A stretch of DNA of 64,000 nucleotides from Pleomorphomonas oryzae DSM 16300 (GCF_000422965.1 NZ_AUHB01000003.1:124001-188000), one strand, 5' to 3'. Positions 44,354 through 53,824 are shown, counted from the stretch's first letter. Numbers and translations: made by a program. The notes: generated by a model from the sequence alone, not told the origin.

Positions 44354-45916
44354 TCAAAGGTCGTGTCCGGAATAGGAACAGTTGAAAGACTTGTTGCAGA
44401 GCGGGAAGTCGGCGACGATGTTGCCCTCGATCGCTGCTTCCAGGAGCGGCCAATGGAAGACCGAGGGGTCGCGTACGGTGCCCCGTAGCACGTGGCCAGT
44501 CTCGTCGGTCCTGAGCCAGACCAGGATGTCGCCCCGAAAGCCCTCGACCATGGCGAGCCCCTCACTGGCGCTATCGCGTGGTTCGTTGGCAAGACCGCCG
44601 GCCTGCGGCACCTTCCGCTCGCGGAGTGCCGGCGCCAGTGGGTAGGCAATCGGTCCGGCTGGCAACCGGTCGACGATCTGCTCGATCAGCTCCAGGCTTT
44701 CATAGACCTCGTCGATGCGCACCCAGATGCGGGCATCGACGTCGCCGTCCTCCCGCTTGATCATCTTGAAGTCGAGATCGCCGTAGGGAGGATAGCCAGG
44801 CGCCTTACGGGCATCGAAGGCGCGCCCAGAGGCGCGGCCGACCGGCCCACCAGCACCGAAACGGCGGGCGAGTTCGGGCAGAAGGCGCCCCGTCGAGACG
44901 GTGCGATTCTGCAGCGATGCTGTATTGTCGTAGAGTTCGACCAGCCGCGGAAAGCGCTGCCGAATATGCATTGTCAGCGCCAAGATCGGTGCGGCATCGT
45001 GAAGATCGGTGGCGATACCACCCGGCACGATGCAATCCATCATCAACCGGTGGCCGAAGGCGATCTTGGTTGCCCTCAATACCTCTTCGCGCAGCATGCC
45101 GCAGTGAGCAAGCATGAGCGCGAAGGCGGCGTCGTTGCAGATGGCGCCGATGTCGCCGAGATGGTTGGCAAGCCGTTCGAGTTCGGCCATCAGTGCACGA
45201 AGCCAGACCGCCCGTTGCGGCACGGCGACACCAAGGGCTGCCTCGGCGGCTCGCGCGAAAGCGAGGGAATAGGCCACCGTACTGTCGCCGGAAACACGGG
45301 CGACCACCTTCGCCGCGGCCTCCAGCGTCGTGTTGATAAGCAACCCCTCGATGCCTTTGTGGACGTAACCGAGCCGTTCCTCCAACCGCACGACGATCTC
45401 GCCATTGGCGGAAAAGCGGAAATGGCCTGGTTCGATGATGCCGGCGTGTACTGGGCCGACGGCAATCTGATGCAGCGGCGGCCCTTCGGCCTTCAGGAAG
45501 GGGTAGGTGGCTCCGTCGGCCGATGCCGGGGCACTGGAGCCAAGCGGCGCGCGAACGCCCCAGCGATCATGATCGAGCCAGCGTCGGTCGTCCGGCATGC
45601 CCTCCGGAATGAGGCCATAGAGATCGACAATTTTTCGCTCGAGGCGCTGGGCCGGCGGATGCGTAAGGCCGACCGACGGAAAGCGGCCGTCGGACGCCAG
45701 GAGCGTCAGTACCATCAGCGAGCCGTCGTCGTCGTCGAGCAAGGCCATATGGACGGCGCCCGGCTCAGCCCAGAGGCCGGATAGCGTGGCGTTGCCGGCG
45801 GCAACCGCCAGCGTTGCCTGCCGCCATGTATCGGCGTCGACGGTAATGCGCGGCCAGGGCTTCTGCTCTTCGACGGTCAGGGCGGCGTTGAGAAGGGCGG
45901 TGCGGAGCGTGCTCAT
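44354..45916 (-). CDS. Ehr complex large subunit (HycE/HyfG-like, NiFe ligands lost)
   Basis: 520 residues. The N-terminal ~120 residues are a NuoC-like domain (ERKIVDLYGLIPEGMPDD). The rest is NuoD/HycE-like (HKGIEGLLINTTLEAA, LERLANHLGDIGA). In true hydrogenases the first nickel motif reads R-V-C-G-I-C; here it is R-V-S-G-D-S (S209, S212). The C-terminal D-P-C-x-x-C is replaced by D-F-P-L-C-N-K-S-F-N-C-S-Y-S-G-H-D-L, which ends the protein with no cleavable tail. No NiFe centre can therefore be bound in the known way. This matches energy-converting hydrogenase-related (Ehr) complexes. The reaction is unknown. Confidence 0.92.
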   Translation of the reverse strand: MSTLRTALLNAALTVEEQKPWPRITVDADTWRQATLAVAAGNATLSGLWAEPGAVHMALLDDDDGSLMVLTLLASDGRFPSVGLTHPPAQRLERKIVDLYGLIPEGMPDDRRWLDHDRWGVRAPLGSSAPASADGATYPFLKAEGPPLHQIAVGPVHAGIIEPGHFRFSANGEIVVRLEERLGYVHKGIEGLLINTTLEAAAKVVARVSGDSTVAYSLAFARAAEAALGVAVPQRAVWLRALMAELERLANHLGDIGAICNDAAFALMLAHCGMLREEVLRATKIAFGHRLMMDCIVPGGIATDLHDAAPILALTMHIRQRFPRLVELYDNTASLQNRTVSTGRLLPELARRFGAGGPVGRASGRAFDARKAPGYPPYGDLDFKMIKREDGDVDARIWVRIDEVYESLELIEQIVDRLPAGPIAYPLAPALRERKVPQAGGLANEPRDSASEGLAMVEGFRGDILVWLRTDETGHVLRGTVRDPSVFHWPLLEAAIEGNIVADFPLCNKSFNCSYSGHDL

Positions 45917-45920
45917 GATT

Positions 45921-47390
45921 TCACCCCAACATCCGCGCGACGTTCTGGAACCAGGCGACCAGCGGACCCGGCAGATAGAGACCAGCGATCAGCACCAGAA
46001 CAAGATGAATGATGAGCGGCAACATCGAGGGGTGCCGGCCGGCGTCGACAACGCTGGGTGATGGTTTGCCGAAAGCAATGCCGGTCAGCCGCCAGATCAG
46101 CGCGCCAAAGGCAAGGAGCAGGCCAATGACCAGCGGTATGGCCAGCAGCGGCTGACGGGCAAAGGTCGAACTCACCAGCAGGAACTCGCTGGTAAAGATG
46201 CCCATGGGCGGCAGGCCGGCAATGGCGGCGACGCCGACGATGAGGCTCCAGCCGAGTGTCGGATGGCTCTCGGTGAGGCCCCTGATATCGGCGATCTTCT
46301 GCGTTCCCTTGACCTGTGCCACCTGTCCGACGGCAAAGAAGATAGCCGACTTGGTCAGCGAATGCATGGTCATGTGCAAGAGGCCGGCAAAGTTGGCAAG
46401 CGGCCCGCCCATGCCGAACGCGAAGGCGATGAGCCCCATGTGCTCGATCGACGAGTAGGCGAACAGCCGCTTGATGTCGCGCCTGAGGTACAGCATGAAG
46501 GCCGCAAAGATCAGCGATACCAAGCCGAGCGTCACCAGGAGCGGTCCCGGCGCCACTGCAAGGGGATTGGCGGCGAGCAGCATCTTGAAGCGCAACAGTG
46601 CATAGAGCGCCACGTTGAGCAGGAGGCCCGACAGCACCGCTGAGATCGGTGTCGGGCCCTCCGCATGGGCGTCAGGCAACCAGGCATGCAATGGCGCGAG
46701 ACCGACCTTGGTGCCGTAGCCAAGCATCAGGAACACAAAGGCGACGTTAAGTAGCTCTGGGCTGAACTTCGGGGCATTGGCGATCAATGAGGTCCACACC
46801 ATCGCGTCGTGGCCCTCGCCGATCACCGGCCGGGCGGCCATGTAGATCAGGATGGTGCCGAACAGGGCGAGGGCAATGCCGACCGAGCCGAGAATGAAGT
46901 ATTTCCAGGCCGCTTCCAACGCCGCCTGTGTGCGGTAAAGGCCGACCATCAGCACGGTGGTCAGCGTGGCAAGCTCCACCGCCACCCACATCAAGCCGAC
47001 ATTGTTGGCCGTCAGACCGAGGTTCATCGAGAAGGAAAGCGCTTGGTACATGCCGTGGTAGAAGCGGATGTAGCCCGGCTTCAGCCGGCCGATCTCGATT
47101 TCGTGCCCGATGTAGCTCGCCGAGAAGATCGAGGTGGTGAACCCCACAAAAGTGCCCAGCACGACGAACACGACGTTGAGGTCGTCGACGAACAGGAAAC
47201 TGACCGTCGGATCCGGCCGCTCGATGAGCAATGTCAGGGCGAACAGGAAGGTGATGCCTGACGCCAGCATGTTGACGCGCGCACCGAGCCGGTATTGCGG
47301 GATCAATGTCAGAAGCAGCGCGGCAACGCCGGGTACCACGAGCAGAGCGTCGATCGGCGCAAAGGGGAGCATATTCAGAAACGAGCTCAT
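45921..47390 (-). CDS. hyfF: Ehr complex antiporter-like subunit (HyfF/NuoN-like)
   Basis: 489 residues, about 14 transmembrane helices, Mrp-antiporter/NuoL-M-N family. The helix-5 glutamate (MWVAVELATLTTVLMVGLYR) and the helix-7 lysine (GYGTKVGLAPLHAWLPDAHAE) needed for proton translocation are both kept. So is LLLNVALYALLRFK. With HyfB it gives the complex two pump-like subunits. Its start overlaps the HyfE-like stop by 4 bases. Confidence 0.93.
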   Translation of the reverse strand: MSSFLNMLPFAPIDALLVVPGVAALLLTLIPQYRLGARVNMLASGITFLFALTLLIERPDPTVSFLFVDDLNVVFVVLGTFVGFTTSIFSASYIGHEIEIGRLKPGYIRFYHGMYQALSFSMNLGLTANNVGLMWVAVELATLTTVLMVGLYRTQAALEAAWKYFILGSVGIALALFGTILIYMAARPVIGEGHDAMVWTSLIANAPKFSPELLNVAFVFLMLGYGTKVGLAPLHAWLPDAHAEGPTPISAVLSGLLLNVALYALLRFKMLLAANPLAVAPGPLLVTLGLVSLIFAAFMLYLRRDIKRLFAYSSIEHMGLIAFAFGMGGPLANFAGLLHMTMHSLTKSAIFFAVGQVAQVKGTQKIADIRGLTESHPTLGWSLIVGVAAIAGLPPMGIFTSEFLLVSSTFARQPLLAIPLVIGLLLAFGALIWRLTGIAFGKPSPSVVDAGRHPSMLPLIIHLVLVLIAGLYLPGPLVAWFQNVARMLG

Positions 47391-48049
47391 TCCCGGCCCT
47401 CCCGGAAGTCGTCGAGGGCTTGGGTATCGATGGTGTCGAAGCGTTCGCGGATGCGGAACAGGAACACGCCGATGACGATGAAGGCGACCAACACCGAAAA
47501 GGCGACGGAAATCTCGACCACCAGCGGCATGCCCCGGGCGCCGGTGGCTGCCAGCACCAACCCATTTTCAAGGCTCATGAAGCCGACGATCTGGCTAATG
47601 GCATTCTGACGCGTCACCATCATCAGGAGGCCGAGCAGAATCACCGAGAGGGCGAGCGCCAAGTCTTCGCGGGCGATCGGATCAGCTTCGGCGGCGGCCG
47701 GCAGCATCACGACCATGGAAAGCGCCACCAGGCCGATGCCCATCAGCATGGTCGGGCCGATGCCGCCCACCGTCTCGATGTCGCGATGGACACCGAGCCG
47801 CAGCACCATATGGTGGAGCGCCACCGGAATGATGATCGCCTTGAGGATCAAAGCGATAGCAGCCGTTACGAAGAGGTGCGGCGCCGACTGGACATAGGCT
47901 TGCCAGGCAACGGAGAGCGACAGCACAACCGCGTGCGCCGCAAACACGTTGAGCAGGCCGAGAATGCGATTCTGGTAGAGCATCATGAAGCTCACCAGGA
48001 CCATGCCTCCGGCGAGAAGATGCGCAGCGTCGAGGGAAAAGCGTTCCAT
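47387..48049 (-). CDS. hyfE: Ehr complex membrane subunit (HyfE/NuoK-like)
   Basis: 220 residues, about six helices. The C-terminal half resembles NuoK, with buried glutamate in VGFMSLENGLVLAAT; the N-terminal half carries FMMLYQNRILGLLNVFAAHA typical of HyfE. Length equals E. coli HyfE. The start codon region abuts the stop of the upstream HyfC-like gene at the same base. Confidence 0.92.
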   Translation of the reverse strand: MERFSLDAAHLLAGGMVLVSFMMLYQNRILGLLNVFAAHAVVLSLSVAWQAYVQSAPHLFVTAAIALILKAIIIPVALHHMVLRLGVHRDIETVGGIGPTMLMGIGLVALSMVVMLPAAAEADPIAREDLALALSVILLGLLMMVTRQNAISQIVGFMSLENGLVLAATGARGMPLVVEISVAFSVLVAFIVIGVFLFRIRERFDTIDTQALDDFREGRE

Positions 48050-49002
48050 CAGAAGCTCCGCGAAACGAACAGCAGCAGGGTGCCGAGAAAGCCGAGCATC
48101 AGCGCGCCGCCGACGAATTCCGGCACACGGAACACCCGCATCTTGGCGATCGCCGTCTCGAAGAGCACCATCAGGAAACCGCCGACGGTGAGCTTGCCGA
48201 CCCAGGTGACGACACCGACAAGCATGCCGAGGACGCCGTCGTCCTGGCTAGCCATGCCCCAGGGGACGAAAATGCAGGCAATCAGTGAGATGTAGAGCAG
48301 GAGTTTCAGCGCCGCTGCGAGTTCGATCACTGCCAGGTGCCGTCCTGAATATTCCAGCACCATTGCCTCATGCACCATGGTGAGTTCGAGATGGGTGGCC
48401 GGATTGTCGACGGGCACGCGGGCGTTTTCCGTCAGCGCCACGATGATCAGTCCGATCAGTGCGAGACCGAGCGAGACGCGCAGCGTGCTGTGATGGACCA
48501 TGAACTCGGCCACCGTCGAAAGCTGCGTCGAACCGGCAACCAGCGCCACCGTAAACACGATCATGATCATCGCCGGCTCGGCCAGTGTGGCGAACAGCAT
48601 CTCGCGGCTCGAGCCGATGCCGCCGAACGCTGTGCCGATATCCATGCCGGCGAGCGCCAGAAAGAAGCGTGCCGAGCCGAGCAACGCAGTGATGGCGATG
48701 AGATCGGCCGCCCAGGAGAAGTGCAGTCCAGCGGCAAATGTCGGTACCAGTGCCGCCGCCACCCAGGTGGTAGCAAAGATCAGGTAGGGTGCGTTGCGGA
48801 ACAGCCAGGATGCATTGTCGGCCAGCACCGCTTCCTTGCGCACGAGGCGCAGGAGGTCTCGGTAAGGCTGCAAGACCGACGGCCCTTGCCGGCGAAGAAG
48901 ACGCGCCTTCACCTTGCGTGTGAAGCCGACGAGGCCCGGGGCGAGCGCCAGCACCAGCACCATCTGCACGCCCTGAATGAGAATGGCGAGGATCAGGCCC
49001 AT
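48049..49002 (-). CDS. hyfC: Ehr complex membrane subunit (HyfC/HycD/NuoH-like)
   Basis: 317 residues, eight helices. NuoH-family anchor linking the hydrophilic module to the membrane arm. Conserved loop DNPATHLELTMVHEAMVLEYSG with several carboxylates, and the early V-K-A-R-L-L-R-R-Q-G-P-S-V-L-Q-P-Y-R-D-L segment. The start overlaps the end of the HyfB-like gene by 10 bases. Confidence 0.93.
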   Translation of the reverse strand: MGLILAILIQGVQMVLVLALAPGLVGFTRKVKARLLRRQGPSVLQPYRDLLRLVRKEAVLADNASWLFRNAPYLIFATTWVAAALVPTFAAGLHFSWAADLIAITALLGSARFFLALAGMDIGTAFGGIGSSREMLFATLAEPAMIMIVFTVALVAGSTQLSTVAEFMVHHSTLRVSLGLALIGLIIVALTENARVPVDNPATHLELTMVHEAMVLEYSGRHLAVIELAAALKLLLYISLIACIFVPWGMASQDDGVLGMLVGVVTWVGKLTVGGFLMVLFETAIAKMRVFRVPEFVGGALMLGFLGTLLLFVSRSF

Positions 49003-51017
49003 GTTGCCACCAGAACCAGGAGAAGAACCAGCGCCGCGAAAACGAGGCTGAGATAGCTGCGGATCGTCAGGAATTGCAGGATATTGAGCCGCTCCGCCGC
49101 GTAGAGCACGACGCTTTCGAGCGGTTCGTAGATGAACTCCCAGACCAGATCGCGAAGCGACAGCGTCAAGCGGGCCGGGGCCATGTCGCCGGGCGGCGGC
49201 ATGGTCTGGCTGACCTTGGCGCGGAAGGCGATCGGGCCGAACACCCGGCGAATTGGCTGAGCGAAACTGTCAGCTGTGTACTGGGTCACCGGTGAAGCAT
49301 CGGGAAAGCCGCAGTCCCAGGGCGGCGCGCGGCGCACGGCGCGGGAGGCAAAATTATGAATGACGCGGATCGCCGCCCAGCTCGCCATCAGGATGAAGAA
49401 GAAGACCAGGAAGCCGGAATAGGAACTGCGGCTCTCGGAAATCGGAATGATCGACAGGTGCGGCAGGATCGGCTGCTTCGGCATGGCACCGCTCACCAGC
49501 ATCTGCGATACCGGCGACAGGGCATCGAGGAACGGGCCGGGGAAGACGCCGGCAATCAGGCAGATGATGAGAAGAGCGTACATTGCGCGGATCTGCCAAC
49601 GGCTGACCTCATGCGCCGTCTCGGCGGCCGGCGAGCGTGGCCGGCTCAGGAAGGTGATGCCGAAGGCCCGCACGAAGCAGGCGGCGGCAAGGGCGGCAGC
49701 GAGCGCCAGCATGGCGCCCGAAGCCGGTATCAGGAAACGGAGCGCCCACTGCGGCACGTCAGGGCTGAGGAGGATGGCCTGCAGGATCAGCCATTCCGAG
49801 ACGAAGCCGTTGAGCGGCGGCAACGCCGAGATGGCAAGGCAGCCGCCAAGAAACAGATAGGCCGTCTCCGGCATGCGGTGGACGAGACCGCCCAGTTTTT
49901 CGATGTCGCGTTCGCCCGTGCCGGTAAGCACATTGCCGGCTCCGAAGAACAGCAAGCTCTTGAACAGCGAATGGTTGAAGGCGTGGAAGATCGAAGCGGC
50001 GACCGCCAGCGCCGCCGCGCCCGTCATGTCATTGGTCTTGAAGGCGAGACCGAGACCAAGGCCAATGAAAATGATGCCGACATTCTCGACTGTCGAGTAG
50101 GCGAGAAGACGTTTGAGATCGCGCTGCAGGACGGCATGGAGCACGCCGAGCACTGCCGATCCGGACCCAAGGATCAGAACCAGCACCGCCCACCACCAGG
50201 CAGGTTCACCTGCAAGGTCGAACACGACGCGAATGAAGCCGTAGACCGCCACCTTGGTCATGACGCCCGACATGAGCGCCGACACATGGCTGGGCGCTGC
50301 CGGATGCGCGAGTGGCAGCCAGACGTGTAGCGGCACGAGGCCGGCCTTGGAACCGGCACCCAGCAGCATCAGCACCAAAACCAGGCCGGCGAGCCAGGGC
50401 ACGTGATGGGCGGTGCGAATGGCCGAGAAGGCATAATCACCATCCGGACCGGCCAACAGACCGAAGGCGAGCAGCAGCATCAGCGTGCCGAAGGAGGCCA
50501 TCAACAGATAGACGTAGCCGGCGCGGCGGTTCTCCGCGTCGTGATGATGGGCCATCACCAGAGCCCAGGAACTGAGCGACATGAACTCCCAGGCGACCAG
50601 GAAACCAAAGGCATCGGCCGAGAGTACCACCAGATTCATGCCGGCGAGGAAGGCCGGAAAGAAGGGGAGCACGCGGCCGGGCTCCTCCTCGTGGGCGCCA
50701 TAGCCTATGGCGTAGAACGAGGCGACCACAGCGCCAAAATCGACAATGACCAGGAAGGCGGCGCTGAGCGGGTCGAGCGCGAAATATGCGCCGATCCAGG
50801 GCAGGCCGACCGGCAGATGCACGGCGCCTTGAAAAGCGCTGCCACCCAAAAGGGCGAGGAGACCACACATCAGCAGCACGGCGGCGAGGATCAAGCTCGC
50901 GCCGTAGACGATCGGTGTCGCCCAGGCGCGACGCTGGGCGGCGAGGATCGTCGCCACCACGGCGACGCCGGCCAAGCCGGCGACACTCAGAAGGGCCGCT
51001 GCGATCGGCATTATCAC
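48993..51017 (-). CDS. hyfB: Ehr complex antiporter-like subunit (HyfB/NuoL-like)
   Basis: 674 residues, first gene of the six-gene operon. Long antiporter-type subunit with about 16 helices. Key residues: helix-5 glutamate (FLVAWEFMSLSSWALVMAHH), helix-7 lysine (GAGSKAGLVPLHVWLPLAHP) and SALMSGVMTKVAVYGFIRVV. The cytosolic C-terminal part (RAPPWDCGFPDASPVTQYTA) is the HyfB/HycC-type tail. GTG 51017 has GGGGA upstream; ATG 51011 is an alternative. No ferredoxin-like HyfA/HyfH gene or formate dehydrogenase gene accompanies the operon. Confidence 0.93.
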   Translation of the reverse strand: MIMPIAAALLSVAGLAGVAVVATILAAQRRAWATPIVYGASLILAAVLLMCGLLALLGGSAFQGAVHLPVGLPWIGAYFALDPLSAAFLVIVDFGAVVASFYAIGYGAHEEEPGRVLPFFPAFLAGMNLVVLSADAFGFLVAWEFMSLSSWALVMAHHHDAENRRAGYVYLLMASFGTLMLLLAFGLLAGPDGDYAFSAIRTAHHVPWLAGLVLVLMLLGAGSKAGLVPLHVWLPLAHPAAPSHVSALMSGVMTKVAVYGFIRVVFDLAGEPAWWWAVLVLILGSGSAVLGVLHAVLQRDLKRLLAYSTVENVGIIFIGLGLGLAFKTNDMTGAAALAVAASIFHAFNHSLFKSLLFFGAGNVLTGTGERDIEKLGGLVHRMPETAYLFLGGCLAISALPPLNGFVSEWLILQAILLSPDVPQWALRFLIPASGAMLALAAALAAACFVRAFGITFLSRPRSPAAETAHEVSRWQIRAMYALLIICLIAGVFPGPFLDALSPVSQMLVSGAMPKQPILPHLSIIPISESRSSYSGFLVFFFILMASWAAIRVIHNFASRAVRRAPPWDCGFPDASPVTQYTADSFAQPIRRVFGPIAFRAKVSQTMPPPGDMAPARLTLSLRDLVWEFIYEPLESVVLYAAERLNILQFLTIRSYLSLVFAALVLLLVLVATWA

Positions 51018-51384
51018 TTTCGTTCCCCGAATGGGTTTCGGACCGCTTCCGGCGGCTCCGTGAGATCAACGTGCGACGACGCTTACGCATCTGCTCGTCG
51101 AGGCGGCGATGGGCGCCGGCGAACCCGCTCCGATCGGTGCGGGAACCGCGATCCCGGCGCGACCGGTGTCGGCGTCGGACGAAGCGGCTGTCATGAAAGA
51201 CTCAAGGATTGGCCGAAGCATACCGGCTCGATGGCTCTGCCGAAATTGTTTGTTGGTATTCAATCAATTCAGTTGAGCCAACGCCGGGATGCTGTTGCAG
51301 GGAAGTCGCGGCATCCCTCGCGCGCATAAGTATTTGCTCGCATGACGTTCGGCCGAACGGTGTCTGGGGAACCGTGACAACGCC
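51018..51384. promoter_or_regulatory. Spacer between hypE and the Ehr operon
   Basis: 367 bp with no credible gene. It holds the presumed Ehr promoter and the end of the hup-hyp transcript. Two structures stand out: the perfect 14-bp palindrome CGTTCGGCCGAACG (51346-51359), 25 bp past the hypE stop, and an inverted repeat GGGATGC...GCATCCC (51286-51317) with an 18-nt loop. An AT-rich patch (51243-51275) could carry promoter elements. I looked for a -24/-12 sigma-54 site (GG-N10-GC) in the Ehr direction and did not find a convincing one. Confidence 0.45.
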
Positions 51385-52431
51385 TCAGCAGATGCGCGGC
51401 AACTGCTCGCCGGCCAGCCAATCGACAATACGCCCGCCACCAAAGCCGGTGGTCATTTGCACGAAATGCTGGTCGTCCTCGACCGCCTCGCCAATGATCG
51501 CCGCGTCCGTTCCGAGCGGATGCGATCGCATGGCCTCCACCAGCGCCTCCGCCGCCTCGGCGGCCACCACGGCGACGAGCTTGCCCTCGTTGGCGACATT
51601 GAGCGGGTCAAGCCCCAGGAGTTCGCAGGCTGCGGCCACCTGTCGCTTGATCGGAATCCGGTCTTCAATGATACGGAAGCCGACAGCCGATTGATGGGCG
51701 AGTTCGTTGAGCGTGGCCGCAAGGCCGCCGCGCGTCGGGTCGCGCATCAAGCGTAGATGAGGCCCGGCAGCTGCCACCATCGCCTCGACGAGGCCGTTGA
51801 GCGCTGCGCTGTCGGACAAGATCTCCGTTTCGAACGTGAGGTTTTCACGGCTCGACATGATGGCGACGCCGTGGTCGCCCATCGAGCCGGAAACGATCAC
51901 CTTGTCGCCCGGGCGGGCTTGATCGCCGGACAGCGCAAGGCCCTCCGGCACTACGCCGACGCCAGCCGTCGAGATGAACACACCGTCCGCCTTGCCACGC
52001 TCCACTACCTTGGTGTCGCCGGTGACGATCATCACGCCGGCCGCCTTGGCCGCTGCGCCCATGGAATCGGCGATGCGCTTCAGATCGCCGAGCGGAAAAC
52101 CTTCCTCGATGATGTAGCTGGCGGAGAGATAGAGCGGTTTCGCCCCGGCCATGGCGAGGTCGTTGACGGTGCCGTGGACGGCAAGCGAACCGATGTCGCC
52201 ACCGGGGAAGAAGATTGGCGACACGACATAGCCGTCGGTGGTCATCACCATGCGGCCGCCGACCGGCGTCGGGAAACTCGCCTGATCGTTACCCTGTTCG
52301 AGCAACTCGTTGCCGAAGGCATCCTTGAAGATGGAGGAAATCAATTCGGCCATGGCGCGACCGCCGGCACCATGGCTCATATCGACTCGACCTGCCTTCA
52401 GATCGAGTTTGCGGCGAAAGGTCTTGGTCAT
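51385..52431 (-). CDS. hypE: Hydrogenase maturation protein HypE
   Basis: 348 residues, PurM-like. It dehydrates the carbamoyl group placed by HypF on its C-terminal cysteine to a thiocyanate, giving the CN ligands of the NiFe site. The C-terminus is intact: P-R-I-C. HGAGGRAMAELI at the N-terminus and RDPTRGGLAATLNELA are family motifs. ATG 52431 overlaps the hypD stop by 4 bases (ATGA). Last gene of the hup-hyp operon in this window. Confidence 0.96.
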   Translation of the reverse strand: MTKTFRRKLDLKAGRVDMSHGAGGRAMAELISSIFKDAFGNELLEQGNDQASFPTPVGGRMVMTTDGYVVSPIFFPGGDIGSLAVHGTVNDLAMAGAKPLYLSASYIIEEGFPLGDLKRIADSMGAAAKAAGVMIVTGDTKVVERGKADGVFISTAGVGVVPEGLALSGDQARPGDKVIVSGSMGDHGVAIMSSRENLTFETEILSDSAALNGLVEAMVAAAGPHLRLMRDPTRGGLAATLNELAHQSAVGFRIIEDRIPIKRQVAAACELLGLDPLNVANEGKLVAVVAAEAAEALVEAMRSHPLGTDAAIIGEAVEDDQHFVQMTTGFGGGRIVDWLAGEQLPRIC

Positions 52432-53582
52432 GCACTTCTCCGAAGGCCGGCGTCGGTCTGGCGCGTGCGGAATCGGCCATAGGTCCAGTGGGCGGCGCAA
52501 GCGCCCTCTGATGACACCATGCAGGCGCCGGTCGGCGTCTCCGGCGTGCAGACGGTACCGAACAGACGGCAGTCGGCCGGCTTCTTCTGGCCGCGCAAGA
52601 TGGCGCCGCATTCGCAGGCAGGATTGTCCTCGGCCGGCTGCGTCTCGACGGCGAAACGCTTTTCTGCGTCATAGAAGGCATAGGCATCGCGGAGCTTTAG
52701 CGCGCTCTTTGGTACGGCGCCCAGACCGCGCCACTCGAAGCTGTCGCGCAATTCGAACACCTCGTCGCAGAGGTCGATGGCCACGCGATTGCCCTCGGTT
52801 TTCACCGCGCGGATATACTGGTTCTCCACTTCCGCCCGCTGCTCGTTGACCTGCCGTACCAGCATCAGGATGGAATACATCACGTCGAGCGGCTCGAAGC
52901 CGGAGATCACCACTGGCTTGTGGTAGTCGCGGGCGAACACCCGATAGGGATCCATGCCGATGATCGCCGAGACATGGGACGGACCAACGAAGCCTTCAAT
53001 GGCAATCGGCGGTTCGTCCGGTGTCGGCGGCATTTCGAGGATGGCCCGCATGGCGACCGGCGTCAGCACATGATTGCAGTAGATCGAGAAATTCTTGAGT
53101 CCTTTGGCTTCGGCGGTCTTCAGCGCCACTGCGGTGGGCGGTGTCGTCGTCTCGAAGCCGATGGCGAAGAACACCACCTGACGATCGGGATTGGTCTCGG
53201 CGATGCGGATGGCATCGAGCGACGAGTAGACCATGCGGATATCGGACCCTGCCGCCTTGGCCTTCATCAGGCTGAGGCCGCCGGAGGCCGGCACGCGCAT
53301 CAGGTCGGCATAGGTACAGAGCGTGACCTCAGAACGCTTCGCTAGGCGAATGGCGTCGTCGATGCGGCCGATCGGCAGCACGCAGACCGGGCAGCCGGGG
53401 CCGTGGATCATGCGCACGTTCTTCGGCAGCAGATCCTCGATGCCATAGCGGGAGATCGCGTGGGTATGACCACCACAGAACTCCATGAAGGCGTAGGAGC
53501 GGTCGGGGTGCACTTCGGCGGCAATGACTGCCGCGAGGTCGCGCGCCTTGTCGCCGTCGCGATATTCGTCGACGTATTTCAT
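52428..53582 (-). CDS. hypD: Hydrogenase maturation protein HypD
   Basis: 384 residues, Fe-S protein forming the scaffold with HypC on which Fe(CN)2CO is assembled. Visible motifs: MEFCGGHTHAISRYGI, HGPGCPVCVLP, GFETTTPPTAV, and the C-terminal cysteine cluster C-E-C-G-A-I-L-R-G ... CRLFGTVCTPETPTGAC that binds 4Fe-4S. The start overlaps the hypC stop by 4 bases. Confidence 0.97.
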   Translation of the reverse strand: MKYVDEYRDGDKARDLAAVIAAEVHPDRSYAFMEFCGGHTHAISRYGIEDLLPKNVRMIHGPGCPVCVLPIGRIDDAIRLAKRSEVTLCTYADLMRVPASGGLSLMKAKAAGSDIRMVYSSLDAIRIAETNPDRQVVFFAIGFETTTPPTAVALKTAEAKGLKNFSIYCNHVLTPVAMRAILEMPPTPDEPPIAIEGFVGPSHVSAIIGMDPYRVFARDYHKPVVISGFEPLDVMYSILMLVRQVNEQRAEVENQYIRAVKTEGNRVAIDLCDEVFELRDSFEWRGLGAVPKSALKLRDAYAFYDAEKRFAVETQPAEDNPACECGAILRGQKKPADCRLFGTVCTPETPTGACMVSSEGACAAHWTYGRFRTRQTDAGLRRSA

Positions 53583-53821
53583 CGGGCCCCTCCGGCGGCG
53601 AGCGACATACCGCGCGCCTCATCGAGCAGATCGAGCGTCCGCCGCGCTTCGTCGGGGTCGACCTTGGATAGCGCGTAGCCGACATGAACGATGACATAGT
53701 CGCCGACGGCGACATTCTTCACCAGCGCGACGGAAACGGTCATCGATACGCCGTCGAGGCTGATCTTGGCCATGTTGTCGGGTAGGAGCTCGGTAACGAG
53801 GGCGGGGACAGCAAGGCACAT
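53579..53821 (-). CDS. hypC: Hydrogenase maturation chaperone HypC
   Basis: 80 residues. It begins M-C-L-A-V-P with the essential N-terminal cysteine after Met, followed by GDYVIVHVGYALSKVDPDEA. It delivers the Fe(CN)2CO unit from HypD to the hydrogenase large-subunit precursor. A second HypC-like gene (hupF, 60284-60577) lies in the same cluster, as in other hup systems. It is 3 bp after hypF. Confidence 0.96.
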   Translation of the reverse strand: MCLAVPALVTELLPDNMAKISLDGVSMTVSVALVKNVAVGDYVIVHVGYALSKVDPDEARRTLDLLDEARGMSLAAGGAR

Positions 53822-53824
53822 GGG

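Noticed and set aside
43817-51017. Reading the six-gene operon as a formate hydrogenlyase or functional group 4 hydrogenase
   Set aside because: The NiFe cysteines are replaced, there is no cleavable C-terminal tail, and formate dehydrogenase and ferredoxin-like subunits are missing.
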